A DNA stretch of 64,000 bases, from NCBI RefSeq assembly GCF_014855515.1, contig NZ_JACYFK010000003.1, positions 496,001-560,000 on the forward strand, in the 5' to 3' direction. The notes beneath the pieces are model-generated. The model was given only the letters and a program-made list of their open reading frames with translations. It was not told where the DNA came from and ran no database searches. Positions within the stretch are counted from its first letter, which is position 1, and the number at the start of each line of letters is the position of its first letter. The DNA is from Euzebyella marina. Its GTDB lineage: Bacteria; Bacteroidota; Bacteroidia; Flavobacteriales; Flavobacteriaceae. Shown here one piece after another: positions 8,825-19,200 of this stretch. The position numbers and the translations under genes are program-made.

Positions 8825-9185
8825 TGCTAGATAGGTTTGTGCCGATTAAAGTGTTATATGAATTTACGTAAAAGGGATATTTTTAGATGAAGGGTAGAGT
8901 AAATTAGTGAAGAGTTCTTGCCACTTAAATCCATTTTACGGTTCAAGTTCCAGCACTTTTTAGTTGTTTCAGCGATTTCGCGAAAATCGGATTTACTGTA
9001 AGCGGTGAAAGAATTTTAATCAGGTTTTTAATTAAATAAGCTGAATTATTGTAATTAATTATCAAAAGCCTAAAATACCACCGTTTAAATTTCTTACACC
9101 TAAAAGTTTTAATATATCTATCGATTCCGATAGGGATTAGTTGTTTAAGTGCTTATCTTACATACATTGAAAATCAAACAACTGT
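8825..9185. promoter_or_regulatory. Intergenic region upstream of the transglutaminase/ATP-grasp operon
   Basis: No gene is seen in this AT-rich stretch. A short inverted repeat CTATCG-ATTC-CGATAG lies at 9118-9133. A TTG at 9141-9143 lies 19 nt before TACATTG at 9163-9169, an imperfect match to the Bacteroidota -33/-7 promoter. The start codon would then be only about 10 nt from the transcription start. This is suggestive only. Confidence 0.35.
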
Positions 9186-12100
9186 ATGGCTCTTAAGGTT
9201 GCTATTAAGCACAAAACCGTTTATAAGTATGACCGTTTGGTCAATTTATCACCTCACATATTTAGATTACGCCCGGCTCCGCATAGTAGAACGCCTATCG
9301 AAGCATATTCTATAAAAATCAAACCTGAAAACCATTTTTTTAACTGGCAGCAAGATCCATTTGGCAACTATTTGGCACGGCTTGTTTTTCCAGAAAAAAC
9401 CGATATTCTTTCGATTGATGTTGAAATCATTGCTGACCTAAAAACAATCAATCCTTTTGATTTTTTTGTAGAAGATTCGGTTGAAGATTTTCCATTTACC
9501 TACAATGATGCATTAAAGAAAGAGTTGCGACCGTATCTTGAGGTAACCGAAAACGGACCCTTATTGCAAGGATGGGTAGCGAAAATAGATTTGACACCGC
9601 GGCGCACGATTGATTTTCTAACCGCTCTCAACCAGAACCTATATAATTACTTGAATTACACCATTCGTTTAGAGGCGGGCGTGCAGACCTGTGAACAAAC
9701 CTTAGAAAAAAGATTGGGTTCTTGTAGAGATTTTGCATGGTTGCTGGTGCAGACCCTCAGACATTTAGGGTTGGCGGCAAGATTTGTGTCGGGTTATTTG
9801 GTGCAATTAAAGGCCGACGAAAAATCATTGGACGGCCCTTCGGGTCCCGAAGAAGATTTTACCGACCTTCATGCTTGGGCCGAAGTGTATTTGCCAGGCG
9901 CGGGTTGGATCGGTCTTGATGCGACGTCTGGGCTTTTGGCCGGCGAGGGCCACATACCTTTGGCATGCACGCCCTCGTTTGAGAGCGCGGCCCCGGTATA
10001 TGGGCTTACAGACCCTTGCGAAACACAGTTTGAATTTGAAAATAAGGTCACCCGTATTTTTGAATCTCCGCGAGTGACCAAGCCTTATACCGAAGATCAG
10101 TGGAACGAGATTTATAATCTTGGTTTCAAAGTAGAGGAAGAACTTGAGAATAACGACGTAAGACTAACCATGGGTGGGGAGCCTACCTTTGTTTCCATTG
10201 ACGATATGGAATCGGACCAGTGGAATACCGCTGCCGATGGGGAACACAAAAGGCAACTTGCCAGCGATTTGGCCAATAGGTTGCTGAGTAGTTTTGGTCA
10301 AGGGGGGATGCTGCACCATGCTCAAGGGAAGTGGTACCCCGGGGAAGCGCTACCCAGATGGACTATTGGAATTCATTGGCGTAAAGACGGTGGTATTATT
10401 TGGAAAGAATCCAAATGGTTAGCTTCCTTTTCAAAATCGTATGAACTGCCCTCCAACATAACTTATGATTTTTTAGATACCTTGACCCAAAAATTGGTAT
10501 GCCCGAACGACTCCATCATGCCTGCTTATGAGGATGCCTTCTACTTTTTGTGGGAGGAGCGTAAACTACCCGTCGATGTTAACGGTAAGGAGTATGGTAA
10601 AGATGATTCGGCCCTAAGGCGTAAGCTAGGGGAGGTGCTGGAGCAAGGTACAAGTGAAATAGTCGGTCACGTATTGCCTTTGTCAAAAAGTGGTGGACGA
10701 TGGTTATCCAACAATTGGCAATTTAGAGGCAATGAGTTGGTTCTGGCCCCCGGAAACTCTCCGATTGGGTTGCGCTTGCCTATAGAGTCATTACCACAAA
10801 ACCCCGAAGTAGCTTCAGAACCGACGGCAGAACCAGAGCTTTTTGAGCCTAAAAATAACTTGCCTTCCTATGGTGAGGATTTAAAAATAAGGGCCAATAA
10901 AAACCTTGATGATTATCCTAAAAAGCATCCTTATGTTAGAACGGCACTTTGCGCTGAGGTTCGAGAGAATAGATTGCATTTGTTTTTACCACCTCTCAAT
11001 ACCGCCGAGGCCTTCTTAGACTTGATTTCATCAATCGAAGCCGTGGCCAGCGAATTGCAAGTTCCTGTAATTATCGAAGGGTATGAACCCCCAAAAGACA
11101 ACAGGTTAGAGGTTTTAAAAATAACGCCCGACCCTGGTGTAATTGAGGTAAATGTACATCCTTCGAAAAACTGGCAAGAACTAACCGACAATACATTCAA
11201 ACTTTATGAAGAGGCAAAAAAGTCTCGGTTGGGTACCGAAAAATTTATGCTTGATGGTAAGCATACAGGTACCGGTGGGGGCAATCATGTCACCTTAGGG
11301 GGCACTACGCCCGCCGATAGTCCCTTACTGCGCAATCCACAATTATTAAGAAGTCTTGTTACTTTTTGGCAGCACCACCCAGGATTATCCTACCTGTTTT
11401 CCGGTGCTTTTATTGGGCCTACCAGTCAAGCGCCTCGGGTAGATGAAGGGCGATTAGAAAATTTATACGAATTGGAGATTGCCTTTGCTCAAATTCCAGA
11501 GGATAAAGAAGTGCCTTTTTGGCTTACAGATCGTTTGTTCAGGCATTTGCTTACCGATATTACAGGTAATACCCATCGGGCAGAATTTTGCATCGATAAG
11601 CTGTATTCACCTGACTCATCCTCGGGTCGACTCGGTATTTTAGAGCTTCGGGCTTTCGATATGCCACCACATGCGCAAATGAGCCTAATGCAAATGTTGT
11701 TAGTGCGAACTTTGGTTTCATGGTTCTGGAAAAAGCCCTATAAGCATGATTTGGTTCGATGGGGTACTGAGTTACATGACAAATTTTTGTTGGAGCATTA
11801 TGTGAAAGAAGATATTGCCGATATTGTTTCGCAACTGAATGAAGCAGGCTACCCATTTAAACTGGATTGGTTCGATCCGTTCTTTGAATTTAGGTTTCCA
11901 TTATATGGCATGGTAGAGATTAATTCGATGCAAATAGAGGTGCGAATGGCCATTGAACCTTGGAACGTACTTGGCGAGGAAATGTCCGGTAGGGGTACCG
12001 CCAGATATGTCGATTCTTCTTTGGAAAGGGTTCAGGTAAAAGTGAAAAATTTTGTTGAAGAACGTTATAACATTACTTGTAATGGGGTTAAAATCGAATT

Positions 12101-12509
12101 AAGCCCAACTGGTACCAAGGGCGAGTACGTTGCCGGTGTTAGGTACAAGGCATGGCAACCTTGGTCGGCCCTGCACCCGACCATCGGTGTAGATGTACCT
12201 TTGGTATTCGACATAGTGGATATGTGGAATAAAAAATCAATTGGGGGATGCACCTATTTTGTATCGCACCCCGGTGGCCGTTCCTACGATACGTATCCAG
12301 TCAACAGTTTAGAAGCAGAATCTCGCCGGATTAACCGATTTTGGGAATTTAACCATACCCAAGATGAGGTACTTTCTATGGAACCGAAATTAGGTACAAA
12401 TTTTGTCGGCCGATCGGTTGAGCGAAAGAATGCTTCAAGTACATTTGTATATAAGGAGGTACCGATCAATCCAGAATACCCACACGTTCTTGATTTGCGC
12501 AAGAAGTAA
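9186..12509 (+). CDS. Transglutaminase-like peptidase fused to a DUF2126 putative amidoligase
   Basis: The 1107-residue protein begins with a bacterial transglutaminase N-terminal domain (~1-90). A transglutaminase core follows with catalytic Cys180 (GSCRDFAW), His229 (DLHAWAEVY) and Asp245 (GLDATSG). The remaining ~800 residues are DUF2126, annotated in Pfam as a putative amidoligase; visible conserved blocks include MGGEPTFVSIDD, HTGTGGGNHVTLGG and GRLGILELRAFDMPPH. No signal peptide is present, so it is cytosolic. It heads a tight operon with a circularly permuted ATP-grasp protein and a second transglutaminase. The expected chemistry is forming and/or cutting amide bonds in an unidentified peptide. 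Confidence 0.9.
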   Translation: MALKVAIKHKTVYKYDRLVNLSPHIFRLRPAPHSRTPIEAYSIKIKPENHFFNWQQDPFGNYLARLVFPEKTDILSIDVEIIADLKTINPFDFFVEDSVEDFPFTYNDALKKELRPYLEVTENGPLLQGWVAKIDLTPRRTIDFLTALNQNLYNYLNYTIRLEAGVQTCEQTLEKRLGSCRDFAWLLVQTLRHLGLAARFVSGYLVQLKADEKSLDGPSGPEEDFTDLHAWAEVYLPGAGWIGLDATSGLLAGEGHIPLACTPSFESAAPVYGLTDPCETQFEFENKVTRIFESPRVTKPYTEDQWNEIYNLGFKVEEELENNDVRLTMGGEPTFVSIDDMESDQWNTAADGEHKRQLASDLANRLLSSFGQGGMLHHAQGKWYPGEALPRWTIGIHWRKDGGIIWKESKWLASFSKSYELPSNITYDFLDTLTQKLVCPNDSIMPAYEDAFYFLWEERKLPVDVNGKEYGKDDSALRRKLGEVLEQGTSEIVGHVLPLSKSGGRWLSNNWQFRGNELVLAPGNSPIGLRLPIESLPQNPEVASEPTAEPELFEPKNNLPSYGEDLKIRANKNLDDYPKKHPYVRTALCAEVRENRLHLFLPPLNTAEAFLDLISSIEAVASELQVPVIIEGYEPPKDNRLEVLKITPDPGVIEVNVHPSKNWQELTDNTFKLYEEAKKSRLGTEKFMLDGKHTGTGGGNHVTLGGTTPADSPLLRNPQLLRSLVTFWQHHPGLSYLFSGAFIGPTSQAPRVDEGRLENLYELEIAFAQIPEDKEVPFWLTDRLFRHLLTDITGNTHRAEFCIDKLYSPDSSSGRLGILELRAFDMPPHAQMSLMQMLLVRTLVSWFWKKPYKHDLVRWGTELHDKFLLEHYVKEDIADIVSQLNEAGYPFKLDWFDPFFEFRFPLYGMVEINSMQIEVRMAIEPWNVLGEEMSGRGTARYVDSSLERVQVKVKNFVEERYNITCNGVKIELSPTGTKGEYVAGVRYKAWQPWSALHPTIGVDVPLVFDIVDMWNKKSIGGCTYFVSHPGGRSYDTYPVNSLEAESRRINRFWEFNHTQDEVLSMEPKLGTNFVGRSVERKNASSTFVYKEVPINPEYPHVLDLRKK

Positions 12510-12518
12510 TTATAGAAG

Positions 12519-15080
12519 ATGCCGTTAACAACTACCAGCTGGTTAAGTAGCTACAGTACTGAGTACAGTAATGATGAAATGTTCGATGCTAACAATGGGT
12601 TAAGGCCTTATTGGCGTAATCTGCTGGCAGAGTTTGAAAAATTTGGTGTTGAAGGGTTGAGGTCTAGACAAAAGGATGTTGATTGGCTACTAGCAGAAAA
12701 TGGTGTAACCTATAATGTATACAACGATCCAAAGGGCATGCATCGCCCTTGGAACTTGAATGTGATACCTTTTTTGGTTCGTCAAAATGAATGGGCTGGC
12801 GTTGAGAAGGGAATCAAGCAACGCGCCCTACTACTCGATTTGGTGTTGAAAGACGTTTACGGAGAACGTCGATTGATCAAAGAGGGAATCATACCGCATG
12901 AAGTAATCTATGGCCATAGGGGGTTTTTAAGGCAGTGTGACGGAATTCAATACCCCAATAACACCTTTCTTTCGATTTATGCCGCCGATTTGGCCCGTGG
13001 CACCGATGGTAGGCTCTGGGTGGTCAATGACCGTACCGAGGCTCCTTCGGGTATGGGTTATGCCCTTGAAAATCGTTCTACCACGAGTCGAATACTTCCC
13101 GATATCTATGGGGCAATGAATGTTAAAAGACTGTCCGGGTTTTTTAATGACCTGAATCAGATGTTATTGGATGCATCCCCAGTAAAAAAGGAAAATCCGC
13201 ATATCGTTATCCTGACACCCGGTTCACATAACGAAACCTATTTTGAACATGCTTACCTATCCTCCTTTCTAGGATATCCCTTGGTTCAAGGTAATGACTT
13301 AGTTGTTCGTGATGGTTTTCTTTGGATGAAATCATTGCAAGGGCTGAAAAAAATTGATGTGGTTTGGCGTAGGGTCGATGACCTTTTTGCGGATCCGTTA
13401 GAACTCCGTGAAGACTCGCATTTGGGAGTCGCAGGCCTTTTAGACGTAGTTCGTAGAAAAAATGTGTCCATAGTAAATCCAGTTGGCAGTGCCGTAATGG
13501 AAAATCCGGGTCTCATTCCCTTTATGCCATCGGTTGCCAAGTATTTTTTGGATGAAGAGCTTATTTTGCCTCAAATTGCTTCGTGGTGGTGTGGCCAAGA
13601 AAAAGAGAAAAACTATGTACTCAACAATCTTTCGCAATTGGTTATCAAAAGAATAGACAGAACCAATCGTGAGAGCATACATTTTGCAGAGTTTCTGTCG
13701 GCGGTTGAGTTAGAAAAACTTAAACTGGAAATTAATAGAACCCCATATAGATACGTAGCCCAAGAAAAAATAAACTTCTCAACGGCACCCAATTTAGTAA
13801 ATGGAGATATTGAAGCTCGAAATCTGGTGACCCGTTCTTTTTGTATTGCTGCCAGAGAAGGTTATAAAGTGATGCCCGGGGGGTTGGTTCGAGTAGCTCC
13901 GGACCGTGAAACGGTTAGGGTTTCAAACCAAAGAGGCGGTACCAGTAAAGATTTTTGGGTGGTTCAAGAAGAGCCGATTTATGAAGACTATTCCAGAAAT
14001 TGGCATAAGCAAAGTCCTGTTTCCATTTCAGGATTGAACGATCTCCCCAGCCTAACCGCTGAAAATCTATTTTGGGCCGGCCGATATGTAGGTCGTACCT
14101 TGGTCATGGCCCGTTTTATAAGAATGGTTATCAGGCAGTTGGCCTTGGTTCAGAAGAGTGATGAAAACCCCCAATCGGAAAAACTTGAGGTTCTATTGAA
14201 AGCGGTAACTAGCCTAACGGGAACCTATCCTGGTTTTGTTGAGGAAACGGAAGAAGGTGAATCGGCTATGGATAATCCGATGAAAGAAATGCTTTCCATT
14301 TTGCTTGATGCAAATCGGCCCGGAAGTATGGCCCATACCATTAATATGTTCAGTTACTCATACTATTCGATACGCAACCTATGGTCAAGTGATATGTGGA
14401 GGGTTTTTGAAAACATTCAACATATATGGAAAGCCTTTGAATCGAGTGGAGAGAGTTCTATCAACAAAATTTTGAAAGTACTCAATCAACTAATAACGAG
14501 GTTGATTGCTTTTATGGGTTTGATCGAAGAAAGTATTTTGGTCAAACAAGGTCTGCTATTATACTTTATCGGTTTGCAATTGGAACAAAGTATTTTGACC
14601 ATAGCCAAATGCCGGTCATTACTGGCCATTAAATACGATGAGCAGATTGAATACGATTTGCTTGAATACCTTTTGACCAGTCACGAAAGTTTGAATATTT
14701 ATAGATATAGCTATCGATCTTATATAAAACTGGAGCATGTTCTTGATTTGGTCGTTTTAGATTTAGAATATCCCCGGTCATTGACATTCATGATCAATAG
14801 AATTCAAAAGGATATTGCCAGATTACCGCATTCCCGAAATGACAATAACTTGGCAAATTATCAAAAGTATGTTTTAGATGCTTTTTCAAAATTGCGATTG
14901 GCCAGTTCATCCGAACTATCAAAAACAGAAACGGATGATGAATATGTAAGGGAAGAATTAGACGCCCTTTTTGCCGAGTTGACCGACTTGCTCTACAAAA
15001 CATCTCAATCCATTACAAGCACCTATTTCAGTCATACCGACAAACAGAATCAATTGGTGGTTCAAACTTTTCCTTTTTGA
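12519..15080 (+). CDS. Circularly permuted ATP-grasp protein fused to an alpha-E domain
   Basis: The 853-residue protein has an N-terminal circularly permuted type-2 ATP-grasp ligase region (about 1-500; e.g. YNVYNDPKGMHRPWNLN, VVNDRTEAPSGMGYALENR, WWCGQEKEKNYVLNNL). It is followed by an all-helical alpha-E (DUF403) domain (about 530-850; AENLFWAGRYVGRTLVMARF). In many bacteria these are two separate adjacent genes, so here they are fused. The start is 9 nt after the upstream stop, and the stop is 1 nt before the next start, implying translational coupling. The predicted reaction is ATP-dependent ligation of a carboxylate to an amine; the product is unknown. Confidence 0.9.
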   Translation: MPLTTTSWLSSYSTEYSNDEMFDANNGLRPYWRNLLAEFEKFGVEGLRSRQKDVDWLLAENGVTYNVYNDPKGMHRPWNLNVIPFLVRQNEWAGVEKGIKQRALLLDLVLKDVYGERRLIKEGIIPHEVIYGHRGFLRQCDGIQYPNNTFLSIYAADLARGTDGRLWVVNDRTEAPSGMGYALENRSTTSRILPDIYGAMNVKRLSGFFNDLNQMLLDASPVKKENPHIVILTPGSHNETYFEHAYLSSFLGYPLVQGNDLVVRDGFLWMKSLQGLKKIDVVWRRVDDLFADPLELREDSHLGVAGLLDVVRRKNVSIVNPVGSAVMENPGLIPFMPSVAKYFLDEELILPQIASWWCGQEKEKNYVLNNLSQLVIKRIDRTNRESIHFAEFLSAVELEKLKLEINRTPYRYVAQEKINFSTAPNLVNGDIEARNLVTRSFCIAAREGYKVMPGGLVRVAPDRETVRVSNQRGGTSKDFWVVQEEPIYEDYSRNWHKQSPVSISGLNDLPSLTAENLFWAGRYVGRTLVMARFIRMVIRQLALVQKSDENPQSEKLEVLLKAVTSLTGTYPGFVEETEEGESAMDNPMKEMLSILLDANRPGSMAHTINMFSYSYYSIRNLWSSDMWRVFENIQHIWKAFESSGESSINKILKVLNQLITRLIAFMGLIEESILVKQGLLLYFIGLQLEQSILTIAKCRSLLAIKYDEQIEYDLLEYLLTSHESLNIYRYSYRSYIKLEHVLDLVVLDLEYPRSLTFMINRIQKDIARLPHSRNDNNLANYQKYVLDAFSKLRLASSSELSKTETDDEYVREELDALFAELTDLLYKTSQSITSTYFSHTDKQNQLVVQTFPF

Positions 15081-15081
15081 T

Positions 15082-15972
15082 ATGCTCTTTAACGTTACCC
15101 ATACCACAGAGTACAACTATAACGCCCCTGTTAGTTATTGCCATAATTTGGCGACGTTACGACCTAGGCAAGCAATGGGGCAGCAACTGTTAGATTATAA
15201 GATTGAAATAACGCCCAAACCTTCTGAAATTTCGGAAAGAGTCGATTTTTTTGGCAATTATATCACTCGTTTCTCCATTCAAACAGAACACACTGCCCTG
15301 AAAGTAACCACCCGAAGTAAATTAGCTCGAAATTTTTCCACGATTTATGACAATCTTTTTTCAGATGAGTGCAAGAGGGTTACACTAGCTGAAGCACTTC
15401 AAAGTTTGAAAAGTAATGATTTGTCAATTTTAGATGCCAAACAATTTACGTTGGAATCTATTTTTATTCGAAGAGCGAATAAAACAATTCGTGAATATGC
15501 CAAGGCATCTTTTCGGCCCGACAGATCTGTTTTTGATGCCACTTATGAATTGATGCAACGTATTTATACCGATTTTAAGTTCGTTTCAGGTTTTACCAGT
15601 ATTTCTACCCCCGTTGCCGAGGTCATGCGCGAAAAAAAAGGCGTCTGCCAAGATTTTGCCCAAATCGGAATATCTTGTTTACGCTCGGTCGGTTTGCCCG
15701 CAAAATATGTGAGTGGGTACATAGAAACGATACCGCCAAAGGGTAAAGAGAAATTGGTCGGTACAGATGCTTCGCATGCTTGGTTCTCGGTTTTTATTCC
15801 TGGGTACGGCTGGGTAGATTTTGACCCTACCAATAACATGATTCCAAAAAACCAACATATTGTAGTTGGTTGGGGGCGAGATTATTACGATGTTCCACCG
15901 TTAAAAGGGGTCGTTTATGGCAGCGGCAAGAGTAAATTAAAGGTTTCTGTTGATATTGCACCTGCTTCCTAA
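15082..15972 (+). CDS. Transglutaminase-like cysteine peptidase
   Basis: The 296-residue protein has the same organisation as the N-terminus of the DUF2126 fusion two genes upstream. A transglutaminase N-terminal beta domain (~1-100) precedes a core with Cys189 (GVCQDFAQ), His232 (DASHAWFS) and Asp248 (WVDFDPTNN). No signal peptide is visible. It is the third member of the operon, separated by a single nucleotide. The conserved trio suggests one pathway, with this enzyme probably trimming, releasing or cross-linking the amide-bonded product. Confidence 0.9.
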   Translation: MLFNVTHTTEYNYNAPVSYCHNLATLRPRQAMGQQLLDYKIEITPKPSEISERVDFFGNYITRFSIQTEHTALKVTTRSKLARNFSTIYDNLFSDECKRVTLAEALQSLKSNDLSILDAKQFTLESIFIRRANKTIREYAKASFRPDRSVFDATYELMQRIYTDFKFVSGFTSISTPVAEVMREKKGVCQDFAQIGISCLRSVGLPAKYVSGYIETIPPKGKEKLVGTDASHAWFSVFIPGYGWVDFDPTNNMIPKNQHIVVGWGRDYYDVPPLKGVVYGSGKSKLKVSVDIAPAS

Positions 15973-16247
15973 ATTTTATCATGAATTAATTTAACCTGCA
16001 TTTAAGTTGCTGTAAAGCAATTAATTGATAAAAAAGGTCTACTTTTAACATAGCATTGTTTAACAGGAAAAGCCAACTAGACCGAACTGATTTTCCCCGA
16101 GAATAATTAAGTGATTGCATCTAAGTCTTTTAGAAAGTAAGTATGCGAATCATTTTTATGGGTATGGGCGAAATCGTCACCTATATCAATTTTATTCGAT
16201 TGTTCCAGGGTGGTACTATTTTCTTTTTCATGTAACCCGACTTTTGA

Positions 16248-19200
16248 ATGGAACAACCCCAAGATTTTTTTATTGTAGGAATAGGCGCTTCAGCAGGTGG
16301 GCTAAAAGCAGTTAGAGATGTTTTAGACTATATGCCGAATGATTCGGGAATGGCTTTTGTCGTAGTTCAACATTTATCACCAGATTTCAAAAGCCTCATG
16401 CCCGAGCTTTTGGCTACACATACCAAAATGCAAATATTTACCGCTGAGCATAATCAATTGATTCAGCCTAATTGCATTTATCTCAATCAGCGTAACAAGA
16501 ATTTGGGTATTAAAGACGGGCGGTTCATATTATTGGAAAAAGCACCCAAAGAACACTTAAACCTTCCGATTGATATCATGCTGAAAATGCTCGGTGAATG
16601 TTATGCGGACAAGGCTATTGGGGTTATATTATCTGGAACGGGATCAGATGGTTCTCGAGGTATAAAGACAATCAAAGAGGCAGGGGGCACCATTTTCGTT
16701 CAAGATCCAGAATCGGCTCAATTTGACGGAATGCCTAAAGCGGCCATTGCTACCAATTTGGCAGATTATGTACTACCCGCTAATCAGATAGCGAGCAAAA
16801 TTGTCAAGTTCACCAATAACAATCTGATTATAGAGGGTGATGTAGACGACGAAACGTACGATGAAAAGAACTACCAGTCCATCCTTTTTGAAATACAAAA
16901 ACATACCGGTGTCAATTTTAAGAAGTACAAGGCCAACACCCTATTGAGGCGTATTGCTAAGCGAATGAGCTTGAGAAATATAGATACTTTGCAGGATTAC
17001 TACATCTATATAAAGGGCAATGCGGACGAGCTTCTGACTCTGCAGCAAGAATTCTTGATTGGTGTAACCAGTTTTTTTAGAGATTCGGAAGCCTTTGAAA
17101 TTATTAGACATACGGCCATACCGCACATTTGCCAAGTAAAAAATAAGCTTGAAAATATTCGTATATGGGTGGCGGGTTGTTCTACGGGTAAAGAGGTCTA
17201 CAGCATAGCCATGCTTTTTGATGAATACATCAGAACCAATAATCTTGACCTTGACATCAAGATATTTGCAACCGATGTTGACAAAAATGCACTTAGAAAA
17301 GCTAGTTCTGGCTCGTATTCGATAAATGAGGCCGAAGAAATAGGCCAAGGTTACCTTGACCAATATTTTGTAAAGTCGGGCGAGCGTATTCAAATAATCA
17401 AACGTCTGAGAGAGAAAGTGGTATTTTCATATCATGACATTACGAACGACCCTCCTTTTATTCAGGTCGATTTAATCGTATGCCGAAACCTATTAATTTA
17501 TCTGTCAAGTAATACTCAACAAGGCATTCTTTCAAACTTTCAATTTGCTTTGAACAAAGACGCCTTCTTGTTTTTAGGCAGTAGCGAGTCGCTCGGTAAA
17601 ATGGGTAATTTATTTAAAACGGTCGATTCGAAGCATAGAATTTTTCAATGCATCAAGAAAAAGAACCAAGCATTTCGTAATAGGTCTATTCAAGATACCT
17701 CATTAAGTTTTAAACGACATGAAGTTCCGCATTTCCAAATTAGGCAATCGAATAAGTTTACTGAGGCGCAACAAGGAGAGCTTTTTTACTATAAATATTT
17801 AAGTAAAAAATATGCCCCGGTTACCGTATTTATCGACGATGACTTCAATGTGCAGTTTATTCAGGGTGACTTTAAGAAGTGGTTCAGTCAAACAGATGGC
17901 ATGTTTACAAATAACCTCTTAGGGTTGGTGCCTCAAGAACTATCAACGGTTATACGAAATGGTATCAGGCGAACTATCAAGCTCGATAAACCGATTACCA
18001 TAAAGAATCTGTTGATTGATACGGAGAAAATAACCATGACGACCGACTTATTTTTTGAGGAGGTAAAAAATACCGAAAGTGGAAATAAGCTTTTTCTGGT
18101 TCAATTTGGTGAAAGTGTCAAAGAGGAATCCGCAGAACAGATAATTCTGTCGAATGAAGATATTTCGAATATCTCGAAGCAGCGTATTGAAGATTTAGAA
18201 TATGAACTTAAAGAGAAAAGAACCGAGCTTCAGAATGTAATTGAAGAGCTAGAAACGAGTAACGAAGAGCTTCAAAGTTCGAACGAGGAGTTGATGTCTT
18301 CCAATGAAGAACTTCAAAGCTCGAACGAAGAGCTTCAATCGGTCAACGAAGAGCTATATACGGTAAATACCGAGTTTCAGGAAAAAAACAAAGAGCTTGA
18401 AAACCTGAACAATGATATGAACAACCTTTTGAACAGCACCGATATCGGTACGTTGTTCTTAGATGAAGAGTTGAATATCAGAAAGTTTACACCTGCTATC
18501 AAAAAGATTTTTAATCTAGAGGATAGAGATTATGGTCGTTCAATAGACAGTTTTGCTTCTGAGTTCGAAGATGCTACCAGAAAGTCAATTATCGAAGACT
18601 GTCAATTGGCACTGGAAGAGTTGAAGACTTTTGAAGGTGATGTTTGTGACCGAAAAGGTAATTGGTATCTCAACCGTATAAGCCCGTTTATAACCACGGA
18701 TAAGAAAATAGAAGGGGTAGTCGTCACTTTTGTTAATATCAATGAGATTAAAGAAAACGAACAGGCATTAACCTTAAAATCGGAAGAATTAGCGAAGGCC
18801 CAAGAGGTAGCAAGAATGGGTAGTTGGCGATTAGATGTTGCATCAAATGAAGTTTTTTGGACAGAAGAACTTTATAAAATGTACGGTTTTGACCCAAAAT
18901 TACCGCCACCACCATATTCTGAACATCAAAAATTATTTACCGAAGAATCATGGAATTTACTCAGCGAATCGCTTAATAGAACTGCCAATGAAGGGGTGCC
19001 TTATGAACTGGAATTGGAAACGACCAGAAATGACGGGTCGCACGGTTGGATGTGGGTCACCGGTAATGCCTATAAAAATAGCAGGGGAGAGATAACCCAC
19101 CTTCGCGGAATTGCACAAGACATCACCGAACGTAAAAATTTATACGAAAAGCTTTGGCACGAAAAAGAGTTTTCAAGTAAGATTACGGAACTATCGGCTT

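Noticed and set aside
15973-16247. Possible terminator between the transglutaminase operon and the hybrid kinase
   Set aside because: Only the self-complementary AATTAATT occurs twice in AT-rich DNA, with no GC stem, so a terminator call is not justified.
16115-16315. 66-codon open frame before the hybrid kinase
   Set aside because: It overlaps the kinase start in another frame and its translation is rich in Tyr/Phe/Arg without a family; it is likely part of the leader region.
16941-17393. 150-codon open frame on the minus strand
   Set aside because: It lies wholly inside the CheR domain of the hybrid kinase, whose protein motifs are unambiguous; the antisense translation has no recognisable family.
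18235-18370. Short tandem DNA repeats resembling a repeat array
   Set aside because: The repeats encode the NEELQSS coiled coil of the CheB-CheR hybrid kinase, a normal family feature; they are not CRISPR or a satellite.
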